Of a stretch of 13,839 nt of DNA, positions 1-6,785 are shown piece after piece. The stretch lies in contig CALBKL010000292.1 in assembly GCA_937895985.1 (NCBI GenBank), positions 1 through 13,839 of the forward strand, given 5' to 3'. The first letter of the stretch is position 1. Every line of letters starts with the position of its first letter. The position numbers were made by a program, and so were the translations under genes. This stretch comes from an uncultured Solobacterium sp. (GTDB lineage Bacteria; Bacillota_I; Bacilli_A; Erysipelotrichales; Erysipelotrichaceae). The notes beneath the pieces are model-generated. The model was not told the DNA's origin. It made no database searches and saw only the letters and a program-made list of their open reading frames with translations.

Positions 1-42
1 CTATCCTCTTCGTCGGCAGCGTCAGATGTGTATAAGAGACAG
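1..42 (+). other. Nextera sequencing adapter remnant (P5 side with i5 index), not genomic
   Basis: Bases 24-42 are exactly the 19-bp Tn5 mosaic end AGATGTGTATAAGAGACAG. Bases 10-23 are the Nextera read-1 overhang TCGTCGGCAGCGTC. Bases 2-9 (TATCCTCT) match the i5 index known as S503/N503, and base 1 is the last C of the P5 oligo. An open reading frame starting at the ATG at 26 reads Met-Cys-Ile-Arg-Asp-Arg, a peptide that arises from translating this adapter. Genomic sequence therefore starts at base 43. Confidence 0.98.
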
Positions 43-43
43 G

Positions 44-250
44 TATATTTCAAACAGTTTCCTAGAAGATGACAATGGTAAAAAAGGCATGTTTGTTCCT
101 GATGTAATTGCCGTAAAGAATGGAAAAATGCTAGCCTATCACGTATCTTTAGTGGATGATTATGATATTCATAAAGATGACCAACTATCCGAAAGTCAAA
201 AACAGGAATTATATAATATCTATCAACAAATGGTAAATCAGATAAAATAG
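44..250 (+). CDS. C-terminal fragment of a probable thioredoxin-fold protein (5' end lost)
   Basis: Only about 68 C-terminal residues are present; the 5' end is cut off by the adapter, so any start codon upstream of base 43 is artefactual. The fragment contains Val-Pro-Asp-Val followed by an Ala-Val-Lys-Asn-Gly-Lys turn. This resembles the cis-proline strand and following beta-hairpin of thioredoxin-fold proteins. A polar C-terminal helix follows (SESQKQELYNIYQQMVNQI), similar to small Firmicutes thioredoxin-like or 'bacteriocin transport accessory' proteins. The CXXC active site would lie in the missing part, so redox activity cannot be judged. The gene converges on the zinc operon and ends just before a shared hairpin at 263-285. 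The family call is inference from a short piece. Confidence 0.5.
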   Translation, partial: YISNSFLEDDNGKKGMFVPDVIAVKNGKMLAYHVSLVDDYDIHKDDQLSESQKQELYNIYQQMVNQIK

Positions 251-257
251 ACTTCAT

Positions 258-285
258 ACAAAAAGGTGGGCTATTAACCCACCTT
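258..285 (-). terminator. Rho-independent terminator of the zinc operon
   Basis: An 8-bp perfect stem, AAGGTGGG (263-270) and CCCACCTT (278-285), encloses a 7-nt loop. Read on the - strand, the stem is followed by TTTTTG, a fair U tract, and it includes the last codons and stop of the gene ending at 274. On the + strand the tail is CATTTC, so termination of the convergent fragment gene here would be weaker. Confidence 0.8.
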
Positions 286-732
286 CATTTCTGCATTCTT
301 TAATAATAAGGAAACGATGTTTCCATCCTTTTGATAACTGAAAGTTCCTACAACTGTAATTTCTGTTCCAAGATCTGGATAATCATCTGGATATTTATGA
401 TTTCCTTCCCATTGGAATTGAATACCCTGTTGGCAACAACCCAATGCATCTTTGATAATACAACCATACATCGTATTACCATCTTTATCTTTTCCTAACG
501 CAAAGACGCCAGAGATTTTAAATGTTTTATCCACATACTCTTCTGGGTTTGTCATCATCGCATATACTTGCGAATACACAACATTTCCACTGAGCTTAGA
601 TAAGTCATAATCCACTTCGGTCTCTTTACTCTGCTCTGGTTTTACCGCGTTTGGTTGGTGTGTATATAGAAAAGCTAATGTAATAATTCCTACACTAAGA
701 AAGATTAGGATAAATTTCTTGATATATTTCAT
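274..732 (-). CDS. Membrane-anchored protein with Cys-Cys motif, last gene of the zinc operon
   Basis: A 152-aa protein with a basic N-terminus and one hydrophobic segment at about residues 6-23, so it is probably tethered to the membrane with the rest outside. The outer part looks beta-rich and OB-fold-like, with a 'VDKTFKISGVF' strand, Cys91, and a Cys99-Cys100 pair in ALGCCQQGIQF. The Cys-Cys pair after a strand recalls the C-terminal half of the TIGR03943/DUF1980 proteins, but I cannot establish homology. It starts 6 nt after the znuB stop with only a weak ribosome binding site, suggesting translational coupling. A role in metal handling or delivery is inferred from operon position and cysteines; no function is known to me. 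Confidence 0.8.
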   Translation of the reverse strand: MKYIKKFILIFLSVGIITLAFLYTHQPNAVKPEQSKETEVDYDLSKLSGNVVYSQVYAMMTNPEEYVDKTFKISGVFALGKDKDGNTMYGCIIKDALGCCQQGIQFQWEGNHKYPDDYPDLGTEITVVGTFSYQKDGNIVSLLLKNAEMKVG

Positions 733-738
733 TACTAC

Positions 739-1575
739 TTACGCTTTCATCGCACGAATCAACCAACAGATAATAAACGCAATAATATCAACCGTTACAA
801 TTGTAGCACCTACAGGTGTACTGCAAAGTATCGCTACAAGCATACCAGTAACCGTACAAATTTCTGATAGAACTGCTGCACCGATCAATACAGCTTTAAA
901 ACTCTTAAATAACTGCATTACCGATAATGCAGGGAAGATTACGAGTGCAGAAATCAATAAGGAACCTACAAGATTCATTGCTAGTACGACGATAACTGCA
1001 ATGATAACTGCCAAGATTAAATTAATCTGATCTGCTTTTAGACCAGTTGCCTTGGAGAAGTTTTCATCAAATGTTACCGCAAAAATCTTTGGATATAACA
1101 TCACAAATATAATTAGAACGATAATTGATGCGATGACACATAACCAAACCTCTGCTTTGGAGAGTGTAAGGATTGATGTAGATCCAAAGAGTGTACTACA
1201 TACATCTCCACTGATATTGGCAGTCGGCGGAAATAGATTCATCAAGAGATAGCCAAGTGCGAGTGCACCGGTAGAAACCATTCCGACTATCGCATCACCT
1301 TGGACTCTTTTATTTTGTCCTGATTTGAGAATTAAGATAGCTGCTACGGTTGTAATCGGAAAGACGAGATACATCTTCTGTTGAATCATCCCAAGTACAA
1401 GTGCGATTGACATTGCGCCAAAGGCAACATGTGATAATCCATCCCCAATATAAGAATATCTCTTTAATACAAGGATAACTCCCACAAGGGCAGAGCACAG
1501 GGATATTAACATCGCCGCAACGATGGCATATCGTACAAAGGGATATTCAAGATAGCGTAATAATTCAGCTAGCAT
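739..1575 (-). CDS. znuB: Zinc (metal) ABC transporter permease, ABC-3 family
   Basis: A 278-aa polytopic membrane protein with about eight hydrophobic segments. It forms the channel of a metal importer with the ATPase encoded upstream. The family signature SYIGDGLSHVAFG is present near residues 41-53, where ABC-3 permeases carry a conserved Gly-Asp-x-Leu-Ser-His. A second conserved stretch, AMNLVGSLLISALVIFPAL, is near the C-terminal third. The start ATG overlaps the end of znuC by 7 bp (ATGCTAG), so the two are translationally coupled. The ABC-3 family also includes manganese permeases; zinc is preferred because of the His-rich solute-binding partner. Length is normal for the family. Confidence 0.93.
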   Translation of the reverse strand: MLAELLRYLEYPFVRYAIVAAMLISLCSALVGVILVLKRYSYIGDGLSHVAFGAMSIALVLGMIQQKMYLVFPITTVAAILILKSGQNKRVQGDAIVGMVSTGALALGYLLMNLFPPTANISGDVCSTLFGSTSILTLSKAEVWLCVIASIIVLIIFVMLYPKIFAVTFDENFSKATGLKADQINLILAVIIAVIVVLAMNLVGSLLISALVIFPALSVMQLFKSFKAVLIGAAVLSEICTVTGMLVAILCSTPVGATIVTVDIIAFIICWLIRAMKA

Positions 1576-2252
1576 TTTTCCACCACCTTTCGATATTCAT
1601 CTGTGGATACTTCTTTCACTGTTCCATCCACAAAGCGAACGATGCGGTTTGCATACTGCACCACTGCAGGCACATCATGTGTAATCATCACAATTGTCAT
1701 GCCTTCTTTGTTTAGTTTAGCAATCAAATCATACATATACTGCATTGCTTCTGGATCAAGTCCTGCTGCAGGCTCATCTAATAGAATCATCTTATCTGCA
1801 GCACAGAGTGCTCTTGCGAGTAATGTTCGCTGTTGTTGGCCACCAGATAAATCTCGATAACACTGTTTCGCAAGTTTATCGACACCCGTCTTTGCCATGT
1901 ACTCCTTCGCGAGTTCTTTTTCTTTCTTGTTATAGAACCAGCGATGGCCAAGATGACCTACAAAGCCAGATAAAACAACTTCTTCAACTGAAGATGGGAA
2001 ATCTTTTTGAACTTGTGTCTGTTGTGCAAGGTAACCAATTTCTTTTGCGTTGAAGGAATCATCATGTTCAATACTTCCTTCAATAGGAGTAATTAAACCT
2101 AAGATGGTTTTCATGAATGTGGATTTACCAGATCCATTCTCTCCGATTACACATAAATAATCCCCATTGTTGATTTCCAAGCTAAAAGGTCCCGCAACTT
2201 TATTGCGTTCATGTCCAACGGATAGATTTTTACATGTAATCAAATGTGTCAT
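1569..2252 (-). CDS. znuC: Zinc (metal) ABC transporter ATP-binding protein
   Basis: A 227-aa ABC ATPase that powers metal import from the cytoplasmic face. All motifs are intact: Walker A GENGSGKST (37-45), Q-loop glutamines at about 77-78, signature LSGGQ (135-139), Walker B MILLDE (155-160) and switch histidine His192 in ITHD. It has the size and core layout of ZnuC/MntB-type ATPases. The start is supported by GGAGG about 9 nt upstream, located inside the end of znuA. It lies 1 nt after the znuA stop and overlaps znuB by 7 bp, which marks a single operon. Confidence 0.95.
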   Translation of the reverse strand: MTHLITCKNLSVGHERNKVAGPFSLEINNGDYLCVIGENGSGKSTFMKTILGLITPIEGSIEHDDSFNAKEIGYLAQQTQVQKDFPSSVEEVVLSGFVGHLGHRWFYNKKEKELAKEYMAKTGVDKLAKQCYRDLSGGQQQRTLLARALCAADKMILLDEPAAGLDPEAMQYMYDLIAKLNKEGMTIVMITHDVPAVVQYANRIVRFVDGTVKEVSTDEYRKVVEKC

Positions 2253-2253
2253 C

Positions 2254-3255
2254 TTATTTAACCTCCGTGTTAAAGCTTTGTGCTAGTACCTTTAGATTCT
2301 CTTCCATTGCGCCATAGTATGTTAAGCCCTTATCGATATCTGATTGGCTAACGGACTGTAGGGAATTCAATGTTAGTATATCTTGATTCTTATCTGTTGT
2401 GTTTTCAATGACTGCTTTTGCGAGTTTCTTATCAGAGCCTTCAATTGTCATAATATGTTTGATACCCAACTCATCTGCGTATTTTGCTAGACTAACGATA
2501 GTTTCAAAACTAGCATTTGTTTCTGTTGAACAACCATTGAATGCGGCGTATGTAGTAATGCCATAATCTTTTGCTAAATAGTGGAAAGGCATACGGTCTG
2601 CGAAGATCCACGTCTTATTTTCAACTGTATCAACTGTAGCTTGATAAGACTTATCTAATGTCGAAAGTTTTGTGATGTACGCTTCCGCATTTGCCTGATA
2701 CTCTTTGGCATTTGTTGGATCTAGTTCTACCAATTCATCTGTAATTGCTTTTACGATTTTCTGTGCACGTTTGAGTGATAACCAAACATGTTCATCATAT
2801 TCGATTTCTTCATGGTCATGGTCGTGATCTTTATCATCATGATCGTGGTCGTGGTCTTCGCTTTCTTTTTCTAATCCTTCCTCTTCTTCGTCGATGTCAT
2901 CTCCAAGCGTCTGCATCATATTTACAACCTTCATATCCTTGTTGGTCTTTTCTTCTAATGCATCATCTACCCATTCATCAGACTCACCACCAACGTATAC
3001 AAATAGATTAGCATCAGAGATGTTTGCGATATCACCTGCTGTTGGTTGATAACTGTGCAAGTCCCCACCATTCTTCATCAATAATTGTAGGTCTACATTT
3101 GGATTGTCTTTTCCAACAATCTCACGAATCCAATCATACTGTGGGAATGTTGTAGCTACGATCTTTAATTTTGTCTGATTCTTTTGTTGTTTTGGAGCGC
3201 AACCTGCAAGCATGAATGCCGCAAGTACTCCTGTCATTAGTTTTTTGAGTTTCAT
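2254..3255 (-). CDS. znuA: Zinc-binding lipoprotein, ABC transporter substrate-binding protein
   Basis: A 333-aa cluster A-I (TroA/ZnuA-type) binding protein. The N-terminus is a lipoprotein signal with lipobox LAGC (16-19), so Cys19 would be lipidated and the protein anchored outside the membrane. Expected metal ligands are visible as His67 in DLHSY, His156 in DEHVWLS and His225 in MPFHY. Between the first two lies a charged loop with six histidines (135, 137, 139, 144, 146, 148) alternating with Asp. Such loops are typical of zinc-specific members and are absent from most manganese ones. The start is preceded by AAGGAG with suitable spacing. It is the first gene of the four-gene operon. Confidence 0.95.
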   Translation of the reverse strand: MKLKKLMTGVLAAFMLAGCAPKQQKNQTKLKIVATTFPQYDWIREIVGKDNPNVDLQLLMKNGGDLHSYQPTAGDIANISDANLFVYVGGESDEWVDDALEEKTNKDMKVVNMMQTLGDDIDEEEEGLEKESEDHDHDHDDKDHDHDHEEIEYDEHVWLSLKRAQKIVKAITDELVELDPTNAKEYQANAEAYITKLSTLDKSYQATVDTVENKTWIFADRMPFHYLAKDYGITTYAAFNGCSTETNASFETIVSLAKYADELGIKHIMTIEGSDKKLAKAVIENTTDKNQDILTLNSLQSVSQSDIDKGLTYYGAMEENLKVLAQSFNTEVK

Positions 3256-3293
3256 ACTATTCTCCTTTTCAAACTCTACTGAAGCAGTTTATT

Positions 3294-3324
3294 TTTATAA
3301 GCGCACACTTGAGCGAATATTCAA
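3294..3324 (-). promoter_or_regulatory. Candidate promoter and operator of the zinc operon
   Basis: Upstream of znuA on the - strand, TTGAAT (3324-3319) and TATAAA (3299-3294) could be -35 and -10 elements, but the 19-nt spacer is long. The perfect 8-bp palindrome GAATATTC (3315-3322) and a TTGA-N8-TCAA arrangement (3309-3324) overlap the -35. They could be a repressor site. They do not match the Bacillus Zur box or the AdcR TTAAC-type box as I know them, so operator status is speculative. Confidence 0.3.
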
Positions 3325-3330
3325 ATCTTC

Positions 3331-3381
3331 TATAAAACAACAAAATGCATGCCATCGACAAATCATCGCTGACATGCATTT
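3331..3381 (-). terminator. Rho-independent terminator of the cysS–mrnC–rlmB–sigma operon
   Basis: A 9-bp perfect inverted repeat, AAATGCATG (3343-3351) and CATGCATTT (3373-3381), continues inward with a G·U pair, CA/TG, one mismatch and CGA/TCG, leaving a 7-nt loop. Read on the - strand the stem is followed by TTTTGTTGTTTT. It lies about 50 bases after the sigma-factor stop and before the zinc operon promoter, so it separates the two - strand operons. Confidence 0.85.
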
Positions 3382-3433
3382 ACTATTTCTGTTTCAGTTT
3401 ACTTTATTATCATACACTATCTGTCAAGTTTTA

Positions 3434-4042
3434 TCATTGATTATGATATATGTAATCTTTAATTTTGGCTCGTACTCTCTGCAAACGACCATCATATGCC
3501 TTTACAGTACAGTTCTGATTCCGGGCTGCTTCTTCATAACAATCCCCATCATACCAAGAACGCATAACATCTACCTCCCGATGAGATAGCGACATGATAC
3601 CTTGTGTCATTTGTTTAAATGCATCGACATACTGGTAATAATACTCTGGATTAAACATCTTATTTTGTTGTTCCACAACATCATAGAATGTTTCATCTTC
3701 ATTCATCATCGCATCTAACGCCATTACATCTGCACCTTCATTTCTTCCGATTGTTGAAAGCTGTCGTAGGACATTCCAAACTCTTCTCTTTGCGATGATG
3801 CACAAGAAGGTCTTAAAACTAGCTTGATTATCTTCCCGATAACAATGTATCGCTACAAGTAAACCAAGACGTGCTTCTTGCAATAAATCATCTTTATAGT
3901 TCTTCACTGGCGGATACACCTGTATCGTTTGATTCACCAGCGATGTAAGTAAACCTTCATACTGTGCAAATAAGCGATATTGCGCATGCGCATCACCCAT
4001 TCTACACATATATAATAGTTCACTCGGATTGTCCTTCTCCAT
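3434..4042 (-). CDS. RNA polymerase sigma-70 family factor in the sigH position
   Basis: A 202-aa sigma factor with only regions 2 and 4. Region 2 spans about residues 8-95, with core-binding DDLLQEARLGLLVAI (46-60 in part) and the -10-recognition segment ASFKTFLCIIAKRRVWNVL. Region 4 spans about 148-199, SLSHREVDVM followed by a helix-turn-helix. The linker (about 96-145) is acidic and long for an ECF factor, so the layout suits the SigH/ComX-like group. In Bacillus, sigH follows cysS–mrnC–rlmB–yacP; here the factor follows rlmB directly and yacP is missing. The start has GGGGAG at a good distance and lies 12 nt after the rlmB stop. Whether it controls competence, stress or sporulation cannot be read from the sequence. 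Confidence 0.85.
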   Translation of the reverse strand: MEKDNPSELLYMCRMGDAHAQYRLFAQYEGLLTSLVNQTIQVYPPVKNYKDDLLQEARLGLLVAIHCYREDNQASFKTFLCIIAKRRVWNVLRQLSTIGRNEGADVMALDAMMNEDETFYDVVEQQNKMFNPEYYYQYVDAFKQMTQGIMSLSHREVDVMRSWYDGDCYEEAARNQNCTVKAYDGRLQRVRAKIKDYIYHNQ

Positions 4043-4054
4043 ACAACACTCCCC

Positions 4055-4771
4055 CTATAGTGGGAAACGCATGTTGTAAATCGAATACATTAGAATACCA
4101 GCAGATACCGCCGCATTCAACGATTCAATCTTTCCTCTCATTGGTAGTGATACCACAAAGTCACACTTCTCACGCAGGAGTCTTGAGATACCCTTACCTT
4201 CATTTCCAATAATCAATACAGTATTGAAATCATACTTTACAGAACGATAGTCCTGTCCATCCATATCCGTTCCAACAGCCCACCAACCTTTTTTCTGTAG
4301 GTCTTCTAGCGTTCTGGAAAGATTGGTTACAGAAGCACATTTCACTGTATCAATTGCGCCAGCACTAACCTTCGCAACGGTAGGCGTTAAGCCTACTGCA
4401 TTGGTCTTCTTAAAGATGACACCAGTAGCACCGATCGCATCGGCTGTACGTAATATCGCTCCCAAGTTATGTGGATCTTCTAATTCATCTAACATGATGA
4501 TAAGACCCTTACCATCCTCGGAAACACTCTGCACGATTTCATCTACACTATATAGACGATATGGATCAACTTCAGCCACAACACCTTGATGACGGTCTGT
4601 CTTTGTCATCTGGGTTAATGTCTTCTTATCCACTCTTTTGAGTTGTACTCGTTGTTTTCTAGCCAACTGTTCTACATCTCTATCGTCTACTGACATGTAA
4701 ATTTGTTTGATCTTGGAGTTATCCATCAACATCTGTTTTACAACATTTTTCCCGTACACAAATTGTGCCAT
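4055..4771 (-). CDS. rlmB: 23S rRNA 2'-O-ribose methyltransferase, TrmH/SPOUT family (RlmB-like)
   Basis: A 238-aa SPOUT methyltransferase with the three family motifs. Motif 1 is DPHNLGAILRTADAIGA, motif 2 is LIIGNEGKGISRL (SAM-binding trefoil knot) and motif 3 is LPMRGKIESLNAAVSAGILMY. An N-terminal L30e-like substrate-binding domain covers about residues 1-75. RlmB methylates a guanosine in the 23S rRNA peptidyl-transferase loop; this is family knowledge. I chose the ATG at 4771 because GGGAGGA sits 5 nt before it and the protein then begins AQFVYGKNVV, as family members do. An in-frame ATG 36 nt upstream lies inside mrnC and has no such support. The ribosome binding site overlaps the mrnC stop. 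Confidence 0.93.
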   Translation of the reverse strand: MAQFVYGKNVVKQMLMDNSKIKQIYMSVDDRDVEQLARKQRVQLKRVDKKTLTQMTKTDRHQGVVAEVDPYRLYSVDEIVQSVSEDGKGLIIMLDELEDPHNLGAILRTADAIGATGVIFKKTNAVGLTPTVAKVSAGAIDTVKCASVTNLSRTLEDLQKKGWWAVGTDMDGQDYRSVKYDFNTVLIIGNEGKGISRLLREKCDFVVSLPMRGKIESLNAAVSAGILMYSIYNMRFPL

Positions 4772-4782
4772 AGAAGTCCTCC

Positions 4783-5157
4783 CTAAAGTGTCCGTACTTT
4801 GTCCCAAATCTGTCTTATTCTTTCTTGATTATTCTCAAGATATAAAGCACCTAAGATTGCCTCAAATCCTGTCGACATACGATATGTCACAACATCTGTA
4901 TTGTTTGGAACACTACCTGTATTACCATTGCGTCCACGGTGATACGTCGCTTCTTCCTCTTCGGTAAAGAAGTTTTCTTCGTGAAGAAGCGAATAGAATC
5001 TTGCTTGTGATTTTGCGGAAACATAAGAAATACTTAACTTTTGTAGCATCTTTCCTTTGCCTTGTCCTTCTTGAACCAAGAAGTCACGTACCGCAAGAGA
5101 CCAAACCGCATCACCAAGAAAGGCTAGTGTTCTACCATTACATTCTAATGGGTTCAT
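4783..5157 (-). CDS. mrnC: Mini-ribonuclease III (23S rRNA maturation)
   Basis: A 124-aa RNase III catalytic domain without any dsRNA-binding domain, the hallmark of Mini-III, which trims 23S rRNA precursor ends in Firmicutes. It has the first catalytic motif LAFLGDAVW (11-19, Asp16) and the second motif STGFEAILGALYL (95-107, Glu99), plus the family's HRGRN segment. The start overlaps the cysS stop by 1 bp (TAATG), so translation is coupled. The order cysS–mrnC–rlmB is conserved in Firmicutes and strengthens the call. Confidence 0.94.
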   Translation of the reverse strand: MNPLECNGRTLAFLGDAVWSLAVRDFLVQEGQGKGKMLQKLSISYVSAKSQARFYSLLHEENFFTEEEEATYHRGRNGNTGSVPNNTDVVTYRMSTGFEAILGALYLENNQERIRQIWDKVRTL

Positions 5158-6491
5158 TACAATAAGCCCTTTTCCACTAATTCATTACGGTATTTATCCG
5201 CACTATCGAAGTCTTTATCTGCCTTAGCTTGATTCCACTTCGCAAATAATTCTTTCTCAGTTTCACCTATCACCGGTTTATCCACAACAATACCCAATAC
5301 ATTCAACATCTTTTCCACAGCGTTGCTGTAGAGAGCTAACTGTGTAAAGTTAATTTCTCTTTGACGTAAAATTTGATTTAACTTCTTCACAGTTTCAAAG
5401 ATAACTGCATACGCATTTGGTGTATTCATATCATCATCCAGACAATCCAAGAATGCACGATAAGATTCCTTGTCATAATCATCACCCATGACATAATCCG
5501 CAAGTGCAGCTTTGATATATGCCTGCTTGAGTGGTGTTAACACCTTATCTAATTCCTTGCGAGCAGTTTCGATTGTCTCATCAGAGAAGTTTAATTCCTT
5601 ACGATAATGTACTGAAGATACTAACCATCTTGTTAGATTTGTACCTAAAGATAACACAACATCCTTTGCCCACATTGTATTACCTAATGACTTAGACATC
5701 TTCTGTCCATCGATATTTACCATGGCATTATGCACCCAATAGTTAGCGAGTGTATTGCCATGCATAGCTTCTTGTTGAGCTGCTTCATTTTCGTGGTGAG
5801 GAAACTTCAAGTCCATACCACCACCATGAATATCAATGCAATCACCGATATTGTCATTGATCATGACAACACATTCCGTATGCCAACCTGGACGACCTTC
5901 TCCCCATGGAGAATTCCACTTGATACCCATATCTGTCTTCTTCCATAGCGCAAAATCATATGGATTTTTCTTTTGGTCATTTGTTTCAATACGTGCACCA
6001 GCCTCTAGTTGGTCCAAGTGCTGATGAGAAATCTCACCATACGTTGGTACAGATTCAACAGAGAAATATACATCCCCATTTGCTTCATAGGCATGACCTG
6101 TCTTTACAAGTTTGTCAATGAATTCAATAATCTTATCCATTGTTTCTGTAACACGTGGTGTAATATCAGGAAGTTCTGTATTCAGTAAAGTACGTACTTC
6201 CTGATACGCATCAATGTAACGCTGTGCAATCACTGCTTCTGTTGTATTTTCTTCAGCAGCTTTCTTAATGATCTTGTCATCAACATCTGTAAAGTTAGAT
6301 ACATACGTAACGCTATATCCTTCTGCTTCAAATAAACGCTTCAACACATCAAACACAATCATTGGTCGTGCATTACCGATATGTGCATAGTTATACACAG
6401 TTGGTCCACACACATACATGTCCACATGTCCCTCGTGAATTGGTTTGAACTCTTCGATTTGTAAAGTCTTTGTATTATACAGTCTGATCAT
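5157..6491 (-). CDS. cysS: Cysteinyl-tRNA synthetase
   Basis: A 444-aa class I synthetase charging tRNA-Cys in the cytoplasm. The HIGH-type motif is HIGN (37-40) and the KMSKS motif is at 264-268. The zinc ligands used for cysteine selection are recognisable as Cys28, Cys207, His232 and Glu236, at the spacing seen in E. coli CysRS. The start MIRLYNTKTL is typical and is preceded by AGGAGG about 6 nt upstream. The length is slightly below the usual 460 or so, mainly at the C-terminal anticodon-binding end. It heads an operon with mrnC, rlmB and a sigma factor, and is controlled by the T-box leader directly upstream. Confidence 0.97.
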   Translation of the reverse strand: MIRLYNTKTLQIEEFKPIHEGHVDMYVCGPTVYNYAHIGNARPMIVFDVLKRLFEAEGYSVTYVSNFTDVDDKIIKKAAEENTTEAVIAQRYIDAYQEVRTLLNTELPDITPRVTETMDKIIEFIDKLVKTGHAYEANGDVYFSVESVPTYGEISHQHLDQLEAGARIETNDQKKNPYDFALWKKTDMGIKWNSPWGEGRPGWHTECVVMINDNIGDCIDIHGGGMDLKFPHHENEAAQQEAMHGNTLANYWVHNAMVNIDGQKMSKSLGNTMWAKDVVLSLGTNLTRWLVSSVHYRKELNFSDETIETARKELDKVLTPLKQAYIKAALADYVMGDDYDKESYRAFLDCLDDDMNTPNAYAVIFETVKKLNQILRQREINFTQLALYSNAVEKMLNVLGIVVDKPVIGETEKELFAKWNQAKADKDFDSADKYRNELVEKGLL

Positions 6492-6506
6492 ATTCTTCCT
6501 CCTGTT

Positions 6507-6534
6507 AAAAAAGCGTCTTTCTTAAAAAGACGCT
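6507..6534 (-). terminator. Conditional terminator of the cysS T-box
   Basis: A perfect 9-bp stem with a 5-nt loop (6521-6525) and a run of six T on the - strand at 6512-6507. It shares bases 6526-6534 with the 3' half of the antiterminator, so the two structures exclude each other. It ends about 15 nt before the cysS start. Confidence 0.9.
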
Positions 6535-6680
6535 ATGCGTATCCACTCTTTAGAATTTCACTGATAACATTAGTGCAACGTTCTTCTCTACATATCAAGA
6601 AGACCCTCTCGGAGGCATTCCCATCAACACCATCTGCCAAAGCACTCTCACCAAATGTACTTCTCTCTTTATGCCGGTAT
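6507..6680 (-). ncRNA. T-box leader, cysteine-type, controlling the cysS operon
   Basis: Read on the - strand. The terminator is AGCGTCTTT/AAAGACGCT (9 bp, 6534-6526 with 6520-6512) followed by six T. The competing antiterminator pairs AAAGA (6551-6547) with TCTTT (6530-6526), and CGC (6539-6537) with GCG (6533-6531), leaving a 7-nt bulge GTGGATA. The bulge holds TGGA, a divergent form of the T-box GGGTGGNACCGCG. TGGA can pair with a UCCA acceptor end, which fits tRNA-Cys (discriminator U73). Upstream, AGTA (about 6658), the distal GATGG...GATGG loop closed by GGCA/TGCC, and helix TACAT/ATGTA look like Stem I. I cannot fix the specifier codon: TGC (6577-6575) or TGT in ATATGTAG are candidates. 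High charged tRNA-Cys should terminate transcription. Confidence 0.88.
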
Positions 6681-6762
6681 ATTGTAGTACTATTTCCGAT
6701 CAACAGTTTATTTGATTATAGCGTAATTCTAGGAAGCTTAAAAGGCATTGTATCTTGAAAAT

Positions 6763-6785
6763 GGTGATTAATCGTCTTCATCACC
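6763..6785 (-). terminator. Weak hairpin at the end of the RNase III-like operon
   Basis: GGTGAT (6763-6768) and ATCACC (6780-6785) form a 6-bp stem with an 11-nt loop that covers the stop codon of the small acidic gene. On the - strand it is followed by ATTTTC. The stem is short and the T tract poor, so termination may be leaky into the T-box region. Confidence 0.35.

Noticed and set aside
26..43. Apparent ATG start of the first gene
   Set aside because: It lies in the Nextera adapter; the first six residues are adapter-encoded.
739..1252. Two + strand frames opposite znuB
   Set aside because: They are antisense shadows of a hydrophobic coding sequence with full ABC-3 signatures on the - strand.
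2775..3011. His-rich + strand frame opposite znuA
   Set aside because: It is a shadow of the Asp-His repeat codons on the - strand; no ribosome binding site or promoter is present.
3422..3427. TTGACA on the - strand just after the sigma-factor stop, as the zinc operon promoter
   Set aside because: No -10 element lies at 16-18 nt, and the strong terminator hairpin at 3343-3381 would lie between it and znuA.
4772..4807. 12-residue N-terminal extension of rlmB
   Set aside because: It lies inside mrnC, is unlike family N-termini, and the good ribosome binding site serves the ATG at 4771.
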